Below are positions 8,512-16,644 of a stretch of DNA of 58,962 nt, in pieces (positions within the stretch are counted from its first letter, which is position 1; each line of letters begins with the position of its first letter). Source of the stretch: Rhizobium esperanzae (GTDB taxonomy: Bacteria; Pseudomonadota; Alphaproteobacteria; Rhizobiales; Rhizobiaceae); NCBI RefSeq assembly GCF_014197615.1, contig NZ_JACIFY010000027.1, forward strand, positions 1 to 58,962. The letters are read 5' to 3'. The notes beneath the pieces are model-generated. The model was not told where the DNA came from and ran no database searches. It worked only from the letters and a program-made list of their open reading frames with translations. The position numbers and the translations under genes are program-made.

Positions 8512-8733
8512 TCAGGAGAGCGCGCTGATCATGTCGGGACGGAAACCCGCCCAATGCTGGCTGCCGGCAACCACGACCGGAACCTGCATGTAGCCCATGC
8601 CGCGCACGCGATCGAGCGCTTCGGCATCCTCGGAAATATCGACGATTTCATAGTCTACGCCCAGTCGGTCGAGAGCGCGGTAGGTGGCGGTGCATTGGAC
8701 GCAGGCGGGTTTGCTGTAGACGGTAACGCTCAT
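8512..8733 (-). CDS. nrdH: NrdH glutaredoxin-like electron donor
   Basis: NrdH (73 aa) is the thioredoxin-fold reductant of the class Ib reductase. The redox motif is CVQC in SKPACVQCTATYRAL, and the C-terminal WAGFRPDMI is typical. Two ATGs are adjacent (8736 and 8733); the second has the better distance from the GAGGAAG ribosome site. It is the first gene of nrdHIEF, about 270 nt after the cobalamin riboswitch. Confidence 0.96.
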   Translation of the reverse strand: MSVTVYSKPACVQCTATYRALDRLGVDYEIVDISEDAEALDRVRGMGYMQVPVVVAGSQHWAGFRPDMISALS

Positions 8734-9005
8734 CATCTTCCTCGTGATGTCAAAGAATTCAGGACGCAATCTGGGGATCGGGCGCCGTGCGGCGTCCGGG
8801 GCAACGCTTGATGGTGATCTGGCAAAATTGGCGCTTCAGACGCCGGATACGATCCCTTTCGGGATTAGCGCGGGCAGCCTTGATGTTCTCGACATGACTT
8901 CAACCCCGAAATGCTGATGCGGAGGTTCGGGGCAGCGCAACAGGCGCGGATCATTCCGCTTCATGCACGCGACCTTCCGGACACCCCGCCCGTGGACGTT
9001 TCGTT
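8734..9005 (-). promoter_or_regulatory. Long leader between the B12 aptamer and nrdH
   Basis: About 270 nt of transcribed leader separate the aptamer from nrdH, more than an expression platform needs. It contains GC-rich hairpins, including TCCCGAAAGGGA and GGCG-TCTGAAG-CGCC followed by AATTTT, which could be a weak terminator. It also holds a short reading frame (MSRTSRLPALIPKGIVSGV) of unproven status. This is where the switch should act, either by termination or by an RNA fold. Confidence 0.45.
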
Positions 9006-9201
9006 CAAGGCAGGTCTCCTGGCTTGCGGGTCGAAGCACCTGCCCCAGCCTTCCCAAGGCGCCATGCCTCAGTGACCTGAAATCGGACAGTTGCTCGCCG
9101 CTCACAGTTGCGGGGGCAGCTCCGGTCTTGTTGCGCCGTCATGGCGAAACGCACCGTATTCCCGTCTTAGCCCGCGATCCTGACGAATCGAAGGAACCTT
9201 G
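9006..9201 (-). ncRNA. Cobalamin (adenosylcobalamin) riboswitch upstream of nrdHIEF
   Basis: Read on the minus strand, the 5' element is AAGGTTCC, followed by GACGGGAATACGGTGCG. The core is GCTGCCCCCGCAACTGTGAG (the B12 box) and the 3' closing element is GCCAGGAGACCTGCC. Order and spacing fit the cobalamin riboswitch family. Rhizobia also have a B12-dependent class II reductase. The known logic is that B12 switches off the B12-independent enzyme when the class II enzyme can work. Confidence 0.93.
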
Positions 9202-9202
9202 A

Positions 9203-9239
9203 ACACTAGATATAGTACCCGAATCCAAAAACGCGTCAA
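9203..9239 (-). promoter_or_regulatory. nrdHIEF promoter with overlapping NrdR-like box
   Basis: On the minus strand there is a -35 TTGACG (9234-9239) and a -10 TACTAT (9212-9217) with a 16 nt spacer. This places the start of transcription near 9203, just before the B12 aptamer. Overlapping the -10 is ACACTAGATATAGTAC (9203-9218, plus strand), close to the NrdR consensus ACACTATATATAGTGT. I see only one convincing box; NrdR sites usually come as pairs. Confidence 0.7.
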
Positions 9240-9560
9240 CGGGTGGTTTGCGCATCGCGTTACGGCAGGTTTGAAATCGCTGCGTTCCTGTGAAAAACAT
9301 GGATAATAAAGGCTTAAACAAAACGCACTGTGGAGAAGGCCGTGATGAGCGGGCCAGGCTGGTCGGCTCCCCGACTGCTGACAAACCACGGCAAAACCGG
9401 TGATGTCATCCTCGGCCTTGTGCTGCACAAGGCCGAGGATGACGGAGGAGACTTTGTCGGCAAACCGAGAGCCGGCCTGACTGAGGACCGGCTCCGCTAT
9501 TTTCAATTCTCGATCAGGCCCGAACCGGCAGCAGTCTTCACACCGCCGCCGGAAAAACAT
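9240..9560. other. Non-coding gap between nrd promoter and zntA 3' end
   Basis: About 320 nt with no supportable gene. It holds upstream promoter DNA for nrdHIEF and one strong palindrome listed separately. Short open frames here have no ribosome site or recognisable sequence. Confidence 0.6.
9405..9443. repeat. 39-nt near-perfect palindrome
   Basis: The arms GTCATCCTCGGCCTTGTG (9405-9422) and CACAAGGCCGAGGATGAC (9426-9443) are perfectly complementary over 18 bp around the 3 nt loop CTG. It could be a very stable hairpin on either strand. It lies downstream of zntA (minus strand) and upstream of the nrd promoter. It resembles the dispersed GTCATCCTCGG-type palindromes of rhizobia; a role as a transcription barrier is inferred. 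Confidence 0.75.
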
Positions 9561-11840
9561 TCATCCCTTTACGCGAAGCAGCCTGAGCGCGTTGATCGTC
9601 ACCAGCACGGTGGCGCCCGTATCGGCGAGAATTGCCGGCCAGAGCCCGGTAATGCCGGCGATCGTCGTCACCAGGAATACCGCCTTCAGCCCGAGCGCGA
9701 TGGTGATATTCTGCAGGATGTTGCGCATCGTGCGTTTGGACAGTTCGATCATCCGCGCCACATCGCCGACGCGTCCGTGCAGCACGGCGGCATCCGCCGT
9801 CTCCAACGCCACATCGGTGCCGCCGCCCATGGCGATACCGATATCGGCAGCCGCCAACGCCGGCGCGTCGTTGATGCCGTCCCCGACCTTGGCGACGATG
9901 AAGCCCTGGCGCTTCAATTCGCCGACAACTTGCTGCTTGTCCGCCGGCATCATCTCGCCGCGCCAGTCGATGCCGAGCATGCCGGCAACTGCCGCCGCCG
10001 TCCGCTTGTTATCGCCCGTCAGCATCATCGCCTTGACGCTTGCCGATTTCAGGGCGGAGAGCCCGGCCTGCGCATCCTCGCGCGGCTCGTCGCGCATGGC
10101 GATCAGGCCGGCGGCAACACCGTTGACGAGCAGCACCGAGACGCTCTTGCCTTCGTCGTTCAGAACAGTGATGCGTGCATCCTTTTCGCCGTCGAGCGCT
10201 CCGCGCTCGCGGGCGGCGGACGGCGACAGCAGATCCAGCGTCTCGCCGCCGGCTTTGCCGCTGACACCCTTGCCCGGCAGTGCTTCCAGTTCGAAGGCCG
10301 GCGGCACGGGAAGGCCGTCGGCCTTGGCGCGGTTGAGGATCGCCAGCGCCAAGGGATGGCTGGACCCCTGCTCCAGCACCGCCGCGCGCGACAAGATCTG
10401 CGCCTCGCTCAATCCGAAGGAAACGATGTCGGTCACCTGAGGCTTGCCTTCCGTCAGCGTGCCGGTCTTGTCGAAGGCGACCATCGTCACCTTGCCGAGC
10501 GTTTCCAGGACGGCGCCGCCTTTCATCAGCAGCCCGCGCCGCGCACCCGCCGACAGCGAGGCGGCGATCGCCGCCGGCGTCGAAATGACGAGCGCGCAGG
10601 GGCAGCCGATCAGCAGGATGGCAAGGCCCTTATAGACCCATTCACTCCACGAGCCGCCGAACAGCAGCGGCGGCAAGACCGCAACAAGTGCTGCGACCAC
10701 CACCACGCCGGGCGTGTAATAGCGCGAGAATCGATCGATGAAACGTTCCGTCGGCGCCTTCGATTCCTGCGCCTCCTCCACCAGCTTGACGACGCGGGCA
10801 ATGGTATTGTCGGCAGCAGCGGCCGTGACCCGAACCCTGAGCACCGCATCGCCATTCACCGTTCCGGCAAAAACGACGGCATCGACGCCCTTGCGCACCG
10901 GCGTGCTCTCACCCGTGACCGGCGCCTCGTCGATCGCGCTCTCGCCCGAGATGATGATGCCGTCGGCCGAGATGCGGTCGCCCGGACGCACCATGATGAT
11001 GGCACCGACAGCGAGGCTTTCCGCCGGCACTTCCCGCGTCTGGCCATTGTCTTCGAGCAGGGCATTCTTCGGCACCAGCGTCGTCAGCGACTGGATGCTT
11101 TCGCGCGCCTTGCCGGCCGCCACGCCCTCCAGCAGCTCGCCGACGAGGAACAGGAATACGACGGTCGCCGCCTCCTCCCCCGCATTGATGATGACGGCGC
11201 CGACGGCGGCGATCGTCATCAGCATCTCGATCGAAAACGGCGTGCCGGAGAGCGCCGCCATGACCGCGCGCCGGGCGATCGGCACCAGCCCGACCAGCAT
11301 GGCGACGATGAAGGCATAGGATGCAATTGCCGGCACCAGATGGCCGATCGCATAGGCGGCAATGAGCGCTGCACCCGAGAAGATCGTCAGCCGGCCTTTC
11401 TTGCTCTGCCACCAGGGACCGGTCGTCGGCCCATGGTCGTGTCCATGCAGACCCTCGATTTCCTTCTCCTCATGATCATGGCTTGCATGATCGTGATCGT
11501 GGCCTGCGTGATCATGATCGTGACCCTCGTGATCATGATCGTGGTCATGGCCCGTGTGATCGTCATGGTCGTGATCGTGATGATCGTGCGAACCGTGGTC
11601 CCGCGCCGGCGCCGCGCTTCCGGCAAAAGGCGAGACCGTGTAACCGAGCCCCGTCACCTTCTTCTCTATCGCCTTGAGGTCGCTGCTGCCGTCATGCCGG
11701 ACGGTCATAGTGCCCCCCATCACCGAGACGGACACATCGGCGACACCCGCCACGCGTCTCACCGCCGTATCGATCTTGGCCGCACAGGAGGCGCAATCCA
11801 TGCCGCCGACCCGGTATCTTGTCTCGTTCGTCTCAGCCAT
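9561..11840 (-). CDS. zntA: Zn/Cd/Pb-exporting P1B-type ATPase
   Basis: A 759-residue metal-efflux ATPase. In order: an N-terminal HMA domain with GMDCASC (C16, C19); a long His/Asp-rich stretch (about residues 81-136) likely to bind zinc; transmembrane helices; the actuator region; the metal-selecting CPC motif (413-415); the phosphorylated D457 in DKTGT; an SSHPLA motif; and GDGINDAP. CPC with a His-rich N-terminus favours Zn2+/Cd2+/Pb2+ export over copper. ATG 11840 is better spaced from AAGGAAG than the adjacent ATG at 11843. It is divergent from a ZntR-like MerR regulator. Confidence 0.92.
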   Translation of the reverse strand: MAETNETRYRVGGMDCASCAAKIDTAVRRVAGVADVSVSVMGGTMTVRHDGSSDLKAIEKKVTGLGYTVSPFAGSAAPARDHGSHDHHDHDHDDHTGHDHDHDHEGHDHDHAGHDHDHASHDHEEKEIEGLHGHDHGPTTGPWWQSKKGRLTIFSGAALIAAYAIGHLVPAIASYAFIVAMLVGLVPIARRAVMAALSGTPFSIEMLMTIAAVGAVIINAGEEAATVVFLFLVGELLEGVAAGKARESIQSLTTLVPKNALLEDNGQTREVPAESLAVGAIIMVRPGDRISADGIIISGESAIDEAPVTGESTPVRKGVDAVVFAGTVNGDAVLRVRVTAAAADNTIARVVKLVEEAQESKAPTERFIDRFSRYYTPGVVVVAALVAVLPPLLFGGSWSEWVYKGLAILLIGCPCALVISTPAAIAASLSAGARRGLLMKGGAVLETLGKVTMVAFDKTGTLTEGKPQVTDIVSFGLSEAQILSRAAVLEQGSSHPLALAILNRAKADGLPVPPAFELEALPGKGVSGKAGGETLDLLSPSAARERGALDGEKDARITVLNDEGKSVSVLLVNGVAAGLIAMRDEPREDAQAGLSALKSASVKAMMLTGDNKRTAAAVAGMLGIDWRGEMMPADKQQVVGELKRQGFIVAKVGDGINDAPALAAADIGIAMGGGTDVALETADAAVLHGRVGDVARMIELSKRTMRNILQNITIALGLKAVFLVTTIAGITGLWPAILADTGATVLVTINALRLLRVKG

Positions 11841-11879
11841 CATCCGCTTCCTTGCCAAACAGAAGCATCCCTCCTACAT

Positions 11880-11896
11880 CCTCTAGCGACTAGAGG
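11880..11896 (-). promoter_or_regulatory. MerR-type operator in the zntA promoter
   Basis: The perfect dyad CCTCTAG-CGA-CTAGAGG lies between zntA and the MerR gene. Reading towards zntA, TTGCAC is followed by a 19 nt spacer containing the dyad and then TAGGAG. A long 19 nt spacer with the operator inside it is the signature of MerR-activated promoters. The -10 is weak, as expected for such promoters. Confidence 0.8.
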
Positions 11897-11911
11897 TGCA
11901 AGAGAAAAATC

Positions 11912-12334
11912 ATGAAAAAGATCACGATTGGTGAAGCGGCTCGTCAGAGCGGCGTCAAAGTGCCGACGGTGCGTTATTACGAGAGCATCGGCCTGATTGC
12001 CGCACCGAGCCGCAGCGAAGGCAACCAGCGCTCCTTCGAGCCCGCCGATATCAACCGCCTCGCCTTCATCCGCCATGCCCGCGAGCTCGGCTTCGAGATC
12101 GAGGCGATCCGCACGCTGCTCACCCTGCAGGATGATCCGCACCAATCCTGCGCCTCGGCCGATGCCATCGCCAAGGCCCGCCTCGTCGAGGTCGAGCAGC
12201 GCATCCGCAGCCTTATGGCGCTGAAGGCCGAGCTGGAAACCATGGTGGAAGGCTGCGGCCACGGCCGCGTCGACCAATGCCGCGTCATCGAGGTTCTCGC
12301 CGATCACGGCCAGTGCACGCATTCGCACCACTGA
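11912..12334 (+). CDS. MerR-family metal-responsive regulator (ZntR-like)
   Basis: A 140-residue MerR regulator predicted to activate the divergent ATPase gene when zinc, cadmium or lead is present. The N-terminal winged helix is TIGEAARQSGVKVPTVRYYE, followed by the dimerisation helix. Cysteines C80, C115 and C123 with nearby His match the metal site of ZntR; C135 and the HSHH end could add ligands. The C115/C123 spacing is short, so metal choice is inferred mainly from the neighbour. Confidence 0.88.
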   Translation: MKKITIGEAARQSGVKVPTVRYYESIGLIAAPSRSEGNQRSFEPADINRLAFIRHARELGFEIEAIRTLLTLQDDPHQSCASADAIAKARLVEVEQRIRSLMALKAELETMVEGCGHGRVDQCRVIEVLADHGQCTHSHH

Positions 12335-12406
12335 CGAACTGACGGCCTTGCAGGCAACGCGCCCCCGCGCCAAAACTGCAGCAGAAAGAATCGGGCAAAG
12401 ACATCG

Positions 12407-13624
12407 ATGAACCAGAAGCGAATTGCCATCATCGGCGGTGGCCCGGCAGGCCTTGCGGCCGCCGAACTGCTTTCGCTTTCCGGCCATGCGGTGACGGTCT
12501 ACGACGCCATGCCGACCTTCGCCCGCAAGTTTCTGCTGGCCGGCAAGTCGGGTCTGAACATCACCCATTCCGAGGATTATGCCCGTTTCGCCACGCGCTT
12601 CGGCGCGGCCACCAGTCGTCTGCGCCCGGCTCTCGATGCCTTCACTCCCGATGACATCAGGGATTGGGCTGCAGGGCTGGGTACCGAAACCTTCGTCGGC
12701 TCCTCCGGGAGGGTCTTTCCGACGGTGATGAAAGCCTCTCCGCTGCTGCGCGCCTGGCTCAAGCGATTGGAGGCGCAGGGCGCCACGCTGCGCGCCCGCC
12801 ACCGCTGGATCGGTTTTGCCGACGAGGGCTATGTTTTCGAAACGCCCGAAGGACGCAGCCTCGTCCATTGCGACGCCGCCCTGCTGGCGCTCGGCGGCGC
12901 AAGCTGGCCGCGCCTCGGCTCCGATGGGCGCTGGCTGCCGTGGTTATCGGAGAAGGGTGTCGAGATTGACGCTTTCCAGCCCGCCAATTGCGGCTTCGTC
13001 GTCGGCTGGAGCCAAAATTTCAGCGAGCGTTTCGCCGGCGAGCCGGTGAAATCGGTCACCGCCACATCCGAAGCCGGCACCTTTCCCGGCGAATTCGTCA
13101 TCAGCGCAAACGGCATCGAGGGCAGCCTGATCTATGCCCATGCGGCCAGCCTCCGCGACCGGCTGCTGAGCCATGACAGCGCTGCCCTGACGCTCGATCT
13201 CGCGCCGGGCCGGACGATTGAAAGGCTGAGCCGCGACCTCGAGCGGCAGGACACCAAATCGAGCTTTTCGAACCGCCTGCGCAAGGGCGCCGGCCTCGAC
13301 GGCGTCAAGGCAGCGCTGCTGCGGGAACTCGCTCCCGAGCGCGACCGCAGCGACCCTCAACGTCTCGCCGGCATGATCAAGTCCCTGCCGGTGCCCGTTC
13401 TCGAAACCCGGCCGATCGCCGAGGCGATTTCCTCGGCCGGCGGCATCCGCTGGAGCGGCGTCGACGACAACTTCATGCTGAAGGCGCTGCCGGGCACCTT
13501 CGTCGCCGGCGAGATGCTCGACTGGGAGGCCCCGACCGGCGGTTACCTTCTCACCGCCTGCCTTGCGACCGGCCGCGCAGCCGCGCGCGGCATCGAAGCC
13601 TGGCTGTTGCAGCAGACGCCGTGA
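12407..13624 (+). CDS. BaiN/HI0933-family FAD-dependent oxidoreductase
   Basis: A 405-residue flavoprotein with an N-terminal Rossmann motif GGGPAGLAAAE (about 11-21), the AGKSGLNITHSED stretch of the HI0933/BaiN family, and the C-terminal FVAGEMLDWEAPTGGYLL signature that binds FAD. It appears closest to the proteobacterial subgroup TIGR03862, whose substrate is unknown. It stands alone downstream of the MerR gene with a 72 nt gap, and I see no link to metal export. Confidence 0.88.
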   Translation: MNQKRIAIIGGGPAGLAAAELLSLSGHAVTVYDAMPTFARKFLLAGKSGLNITHSEDYARFATRFGAATSRLRPALDAFTPDDIRDWAAGLGTETFVGSSGRVFPTVMKASPLLRAWLKRLEAQGATLRARHRWIGFADEGYVFETPEGRSLVHCDAALLALGGASWPRLGSDGRWLPWLSEKGVEIDAFQPANCGFVVGWSQNFSERFAGEPVKSVTATSEAGTFPGEFVISANGIEGSLIYAHAASLRDRLLSHDSAALTLDLAPGRTIERLSRDLERQDTKSSFSNRLRKGAGLDGVKAALLRELAPERDRSDPQRLAGMIKSLPVPVLETRPIAEAISSAGGIRWSGVDDNFMLKALPGTFVAGEMLDWEAPTGGYLLTACLATGRAAARGIEAWLLQQTP

Positions 13625-13799
13625 TCCTGAACCGGATCTAGATCAATGAAGCGGAGCACAATATCGTGTGACGATCGCTGACACTTTCAGCATCGCGCCC
13701 GGATTGCCGAGGGCGAAGGGAGGATGGCGGCCGAGGCAGGCAATTTGCAAACCGGCCTCTTTTCCATCAGACTATGCTGAAGTTCCGTGGGAGGAGCAG

Positions 13800-14759
13800 A
13801 TGCACGAACAGTCAGCGCATGCGGAGCATGTCTACATCTCTGCGCAACGGAATTCCGCCGCCGCGAGTTCTCCGATCGTCGCGTCGTGGCGGCGGTGCAT
13901 GACCATGCATCGTCTCGCACCCGAGGAGGAGCGCGCGCCGCTGCGCCTCACCGATCAGGAATTTCATCACACTCGCCAACGGTCTGATCAACTGATCGCC
14001 GGCGCCACCGAGGAACTCGACCGCCTCTTTACCACCGTCGGCAGGGCCGGCTGCTGCATTCTTCTGACGGACAGGAACGGCATTGCCTTGGAGCGCCGAG
14101 GCTCCGCCGGCGACGACAAGGACTTCCACGCTCTCGGCCTCTGGACCGGGTCGATATGGACCGAAGCGAGCATCGGCACCAACGGCATTGGCACGGCGCT
14201 TGCCGACGAGCGCGCCGTGGCCATCTTCCGGGACCAGCATTTCTTCTGCTCGAATATCCGGCTGAGCTGCACGACGGCGCCGATCCGCGATCATCGCGGC
14301 GAACTCACCGCGGCCCTCGACATCTCCACGTGCCGCGAAGACGTCCGTGAGATGACGCTTGCGATCCTCACGCAGGCCGTGCGCGACGCAGCGATACGCA
14401 TCGAGCTCAACCTTTTTCGTTCGGCCTTTGCCGGCGCCCGTTTTCTGATGGTCCCCACAAGCACCAATTCCACGGCCGCCCTGCTTGCCGTCGACAGGCA
14501 CGACCTCGTGCTTGGCGCCACCCGCGCCGCCCGCATCGCGCTGCAACTGGACGACAAGCGTATTGCCGCCGGCATCCCGGCCGCCGATGCCCTGCATGAG
14601 GCAAGCATTTCGCAGCAGGAAGAAATGGTGGAGGCGGAAAAAGCGGCGCTGCTGCGCGCGCTGTCACGCACCAGCGGCAACGTTTCGCAAGCGGCCATCG
14701 CCCTTGGGATCAGCCGCGCCACGCTTCACCGCAAGATGAAAAAGTTCGGCCTGCATTAG
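13800..14759 (+). CDS. AcoR-like regulator without an AAA+ domain
   Basis: A 319-residue regulator. The N-terminal GAF-type sensor region contains SWRRC, the GSIWTEASIGTNGIGTAL block and the FFCSNIRLSCTTAPI block typical of AcoR. It then jumps to a C-terminal Fis-type helix-turn-helix (LSRTSGNVSQAAIALGISRATLHRKMKK). The central sigma54-activating AAA+ ATPase domain is absent, so it cannot drive a sigma54 promoter in the usual way. Start 13800 has GGGAGGAGC upstream. It lies directly before an aldehyde dehydrogenase, its likely target. Confidence 0.88.
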   Translation: MHEQSAHAEHVYISAQRNSAAASSPIVASWRRCMTMHRLAPEEERAPLRLTDQEFHHTRQRSDQLIAGATEELDRLFTTVGRAGCCILLTDRNGIALERRGSAGDDKDFHALGLWTGSIWTEASIGTNGIGTALADERAVAIFRDQHFFCSNIRLSCTTAPIRDHRGELTAALDISTCREDVREMTLAILTQAVRDAAIRIELNLFRSAFAGARFLMVPTSTNSTAALLAVDRHDLVLGATRAARIALQLDDKRIAAGIPAADALHEASISQQEEMVEAEKAALLRALSRTSGNVSQAAIALGISRATLHRKMKKFGLH

Positions 14760-14804
14760 GCGAGGCTCCAGCAGTTCCATGGATGCAGCAATCAAGATGT
14801 GCCC

Positions 14805-14824
14805 CTGTCGCATCTCTGCGACAG
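14805..14824. promoter_or_regulatory. Palindromic operator candidate upstream of aldehyde dehydrogenase
   Basis: CTGTCGCA-TCTC-TGCGACAG is a perfect dyad with 8 bp arms, about 105 bp before the aldehyde dehydrogenase start and just after the AcoR-like gene. AcoR-type Fis domains bind dyads of this kind, so this is the best candidate for the regulator's site. No -24/-12 sigma54 promoter is evident next to it, in keeping with the missing AAA+ domain. Confidence 0.6.
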
Positions 14825-14927
14825 TGTGCACTGCGGTATCGAGGACCTCCCCTGTTCCCTTCGGCAAAACACGCACATTTTCCTCCCACCGGTTCGATTG
14901 GAACCTGGACCATCAAGGGAGGATGAC

Positions 14928-16436
14928 ATGCTTCATCAGAAAGTCGTCGAGTCGCCGTTCAAGCTCAAATACGGCAACTATATCGGCGGAGAATGGCGCG
15001 AGCCGGTCGAAGGCAAATACTTCGAAAACCTGACACCCGTCACCGGCGGCAAGCTCTGCGACATTCCCCGCTCCAGTGAAAAGGACATCAATCTGGCGCT
15101 CGACGCCGCCCATGCGGCCAAGGACAAATGGGGCCGCACCTCGGCTGCCGAGCGCTCCAATGTCCTCATGAAGATCGCCCAGCGCATGGAAGACAAGCTG
15201 GAATTGCTCGCCCAGGCCGAGACCTGGGACAACGGCAAGCCGATCCGCGAAACCATGGCGGCCGACATTCCGCTGGCGATCGACCACTTCCGCTACTTCG
15301 CTTCCTGCATCCGCGCCCAGGAAGGTTCGATCGGCGAAATCGATCATGACACCATCGCCTATCATTTCCACGAGCCGCTCGGCGTCGTCGGCCAGATCAT
15401 TCCGTGGAACTTCCCGATCCTGATGGCCACCTGGAAACTGGCGCCGGCACTTGCCGCCGGCAACTGCGTCGTGCTGAAACCGGCCGAGCAGACCCCTGCC
15501 TCGATCCTGCTCTGGGCCGAACTGGTCGGCGATCTCCTGCCGCCCGGCGTGCTCAACATCGTCAACGGCTTCGGCATCGAGGCGGGCAAGCCGCTGGCAA
15601 CCAGCCCCCGCATCGCCAAGATCGCCTTTACCGGCGAGACGACGACCGGCCGGCTGATCATGCAATATGCCAGCCAGAACCTCATTCCGGTGACGCTGGA
15701 ACTCGGCGGCAAATCGCCGAACATCTTCTTCGCCGATGTGATGGCCGAGGATGACGATTTCCTCGACAAGGCGCTCGAAGGCTTTGCGATGTTTGCCTTG
15801 AACCAGGGCGAAGTCTGCACATGCCCGAGCCGCGCCCTCGTCCAGGAGTCGATCTACGACCGCTTCATGGAAAAGGCGGTCAAACGCGTCGAGGCGATCA
15901 AGCAAGGCAACCCGCTCGACAGCGCGACGATGATCGGCGCCCAGGCCTCGACGGAGCAACTGGAAAAGATCCTCGCCTATCTCGACATCGGCAAGCAGGA
16001 AGGCGCCGAGGTCCTGGCCGGCGGCACGCGCAACGATCTCGGCGGCGAACTGGCGAACGGCTATTACGTCAAGCCGACGATCTTCAAGGGCCACAACAAG
16101 ATGCGTGTGTTCCAGGAGGAGATTTTCGGGCCGGTTGTCTCGGTCACCACCTTCAAGGACGAGAAGGAAGCGCTCGAAATCGCCAACGACACGCTCTACG
16201 GCCTCGGCGCCGGCGTCTGGAGCCGCGACGCCAATCGCTGCTATCGTTTCGGCCGCGAGATCCAGGCCGGCCGCGTCTGGACCAACTGCTACCACGCCTA
16301 TCCCGCCCACGCCGCCTTCGGCGGCTACAAACAGTCGGGCATCGGCCGCGAAACCCACAAGATGATGCTCGATCACTACCAGCAGACCAAGAACATGCTG
16401 GTGAGCTACAGCCCGAAGGCGCTCGGCTTCTTCTGA
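14928..16436 (+). CDS. NAD+-dependent aldehyde dehydrogenase (ExaC/AldA type)
   Basis: A 502-residue aldehyde dehydrogenase that oxidises aldehydes such as acetaldehyde with NAD+. The general base is E258 (LELGGKSPN), the catalytic nucleophile C297 (NQGEVC), and the oxyanion-hole Asn lies in IIPWNFP. The start at 14928 has the GGGAGG site and removes 43 unconserved residues from the longest frame. AcoR-linked dehydrogenases with a DUF779 gene downstream are usually the acetaldehyde/chloroacetaldehyde type; the substrate here is inferred. Confidence 0.93.
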   Translation: MLHQKVVESPFKLKYGNYIGGEWREPVEGKYFENLTPVTGGKLCDIPRSSEKDINLALDAAHAAKDKWGRTSAAERSNVLMKIAQRMEDKLELLAQAETWDNGKPIRETMAADIPLAIDHFRYFASCIRAQEGSIGEIDHDTIAYHFHEPLGVVGQIIPWNFPILMATWKLAPALAAGNCVVLKPAEQTPASILLWAELVGDLLPPGVLNIVNGFGIEAGKPLATSPRIAKIAFTGETTTGRLIMQYASQNLIPVTLELGGKSPNIFFADVMAEDDDFLDKALEGFAMFALNQGEVCTCPSRALVQESIYDRFMEKAVKRVEAIKQGNPLDSATMIGAQASTEQLEKILAYLDIGKQEGAEVLAGGTRNDLGGELANGYYVKPTIFKGHNKMRVFQEEIFGPVVSVTTFKDEKEALEIANDTLYGLGAGVWSRDANRCYRFGREIQAGRVWTNCYHAYPAHAAFGGYKQSGIGRETHKMMLDHYQQTKNMLVSYSPKALGFF

Positions 16437-16479
16437 GATGCTTTCCATCCAGCGGGAGATGGTCAAAACCCTTCCCCAA

Positions 16480-16612
16480 CCCCTCCCCACAAGGGGGAGG
16501 GGCTAACGCGTGGCACCAATCGTGGCAAACCGTCGACCTTTCTGAGGATGAGACGGTGAAGCGGAAGACAGCGGAGGCGGCATCTTGAGCCCCTCCCCCT
16601 TGTGGGGAGGGG
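16480..16612. repeat. Inverted-repeat element between aldehyde dehydrogenase and DUF779 genes
   Basis: A 25 nt C/G-rich sequence at 16480-16504 (CCCCTCCCCAC, AAGGGGGAGGGGCT) recurs as its exact reverse complement at 16588-16612. Each arm is itself nearly palindromic (CCCCTCCCC / GGGGGAGGGG). The unit is about 133 bp with an 83 nt middle and encodes nothing. The form fits a rhizobial RIME-like or MITE-like intergenic element inserted between two co-transcribed genes. Confidence 0.75.
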
Positions 16613-16644
16613 AATTGCTCTCCAGAACTTTCGGAGGAAGAACC

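Noticed and set aside
8836..9105. Open frame inside the cobalamin riboswitch and nrd leader
   Set aside because: It overlaps the aptamer core, and its residues simply reflect structured RNA. Only the short terminal frame was noted as a possible leader peptide.
9330..11915. 861-residue open frame on the plus strand opposite zntA
   Set aside because: It is the antisense of the clear P-type ATPase. Its His/Arg/Asp-rich composition is that of a GC-rich shadow frame, and it has no recognisable domain.
13668..13799. N-terminal extension of the AcoR-like regulator
   Set aside because: The 44 extra residues are unconserved, and a strong GGGAGGAG site precedes the ATG at 13800.
14760..14927. A sigma54 (-24/-12) promoter for the aldehyde dehydrogenase
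   Set aside because: No TGGCAC-N5-TTGC-like sequence is present, and the adjacent regulator lacks the AAA+ domain needed to use one.
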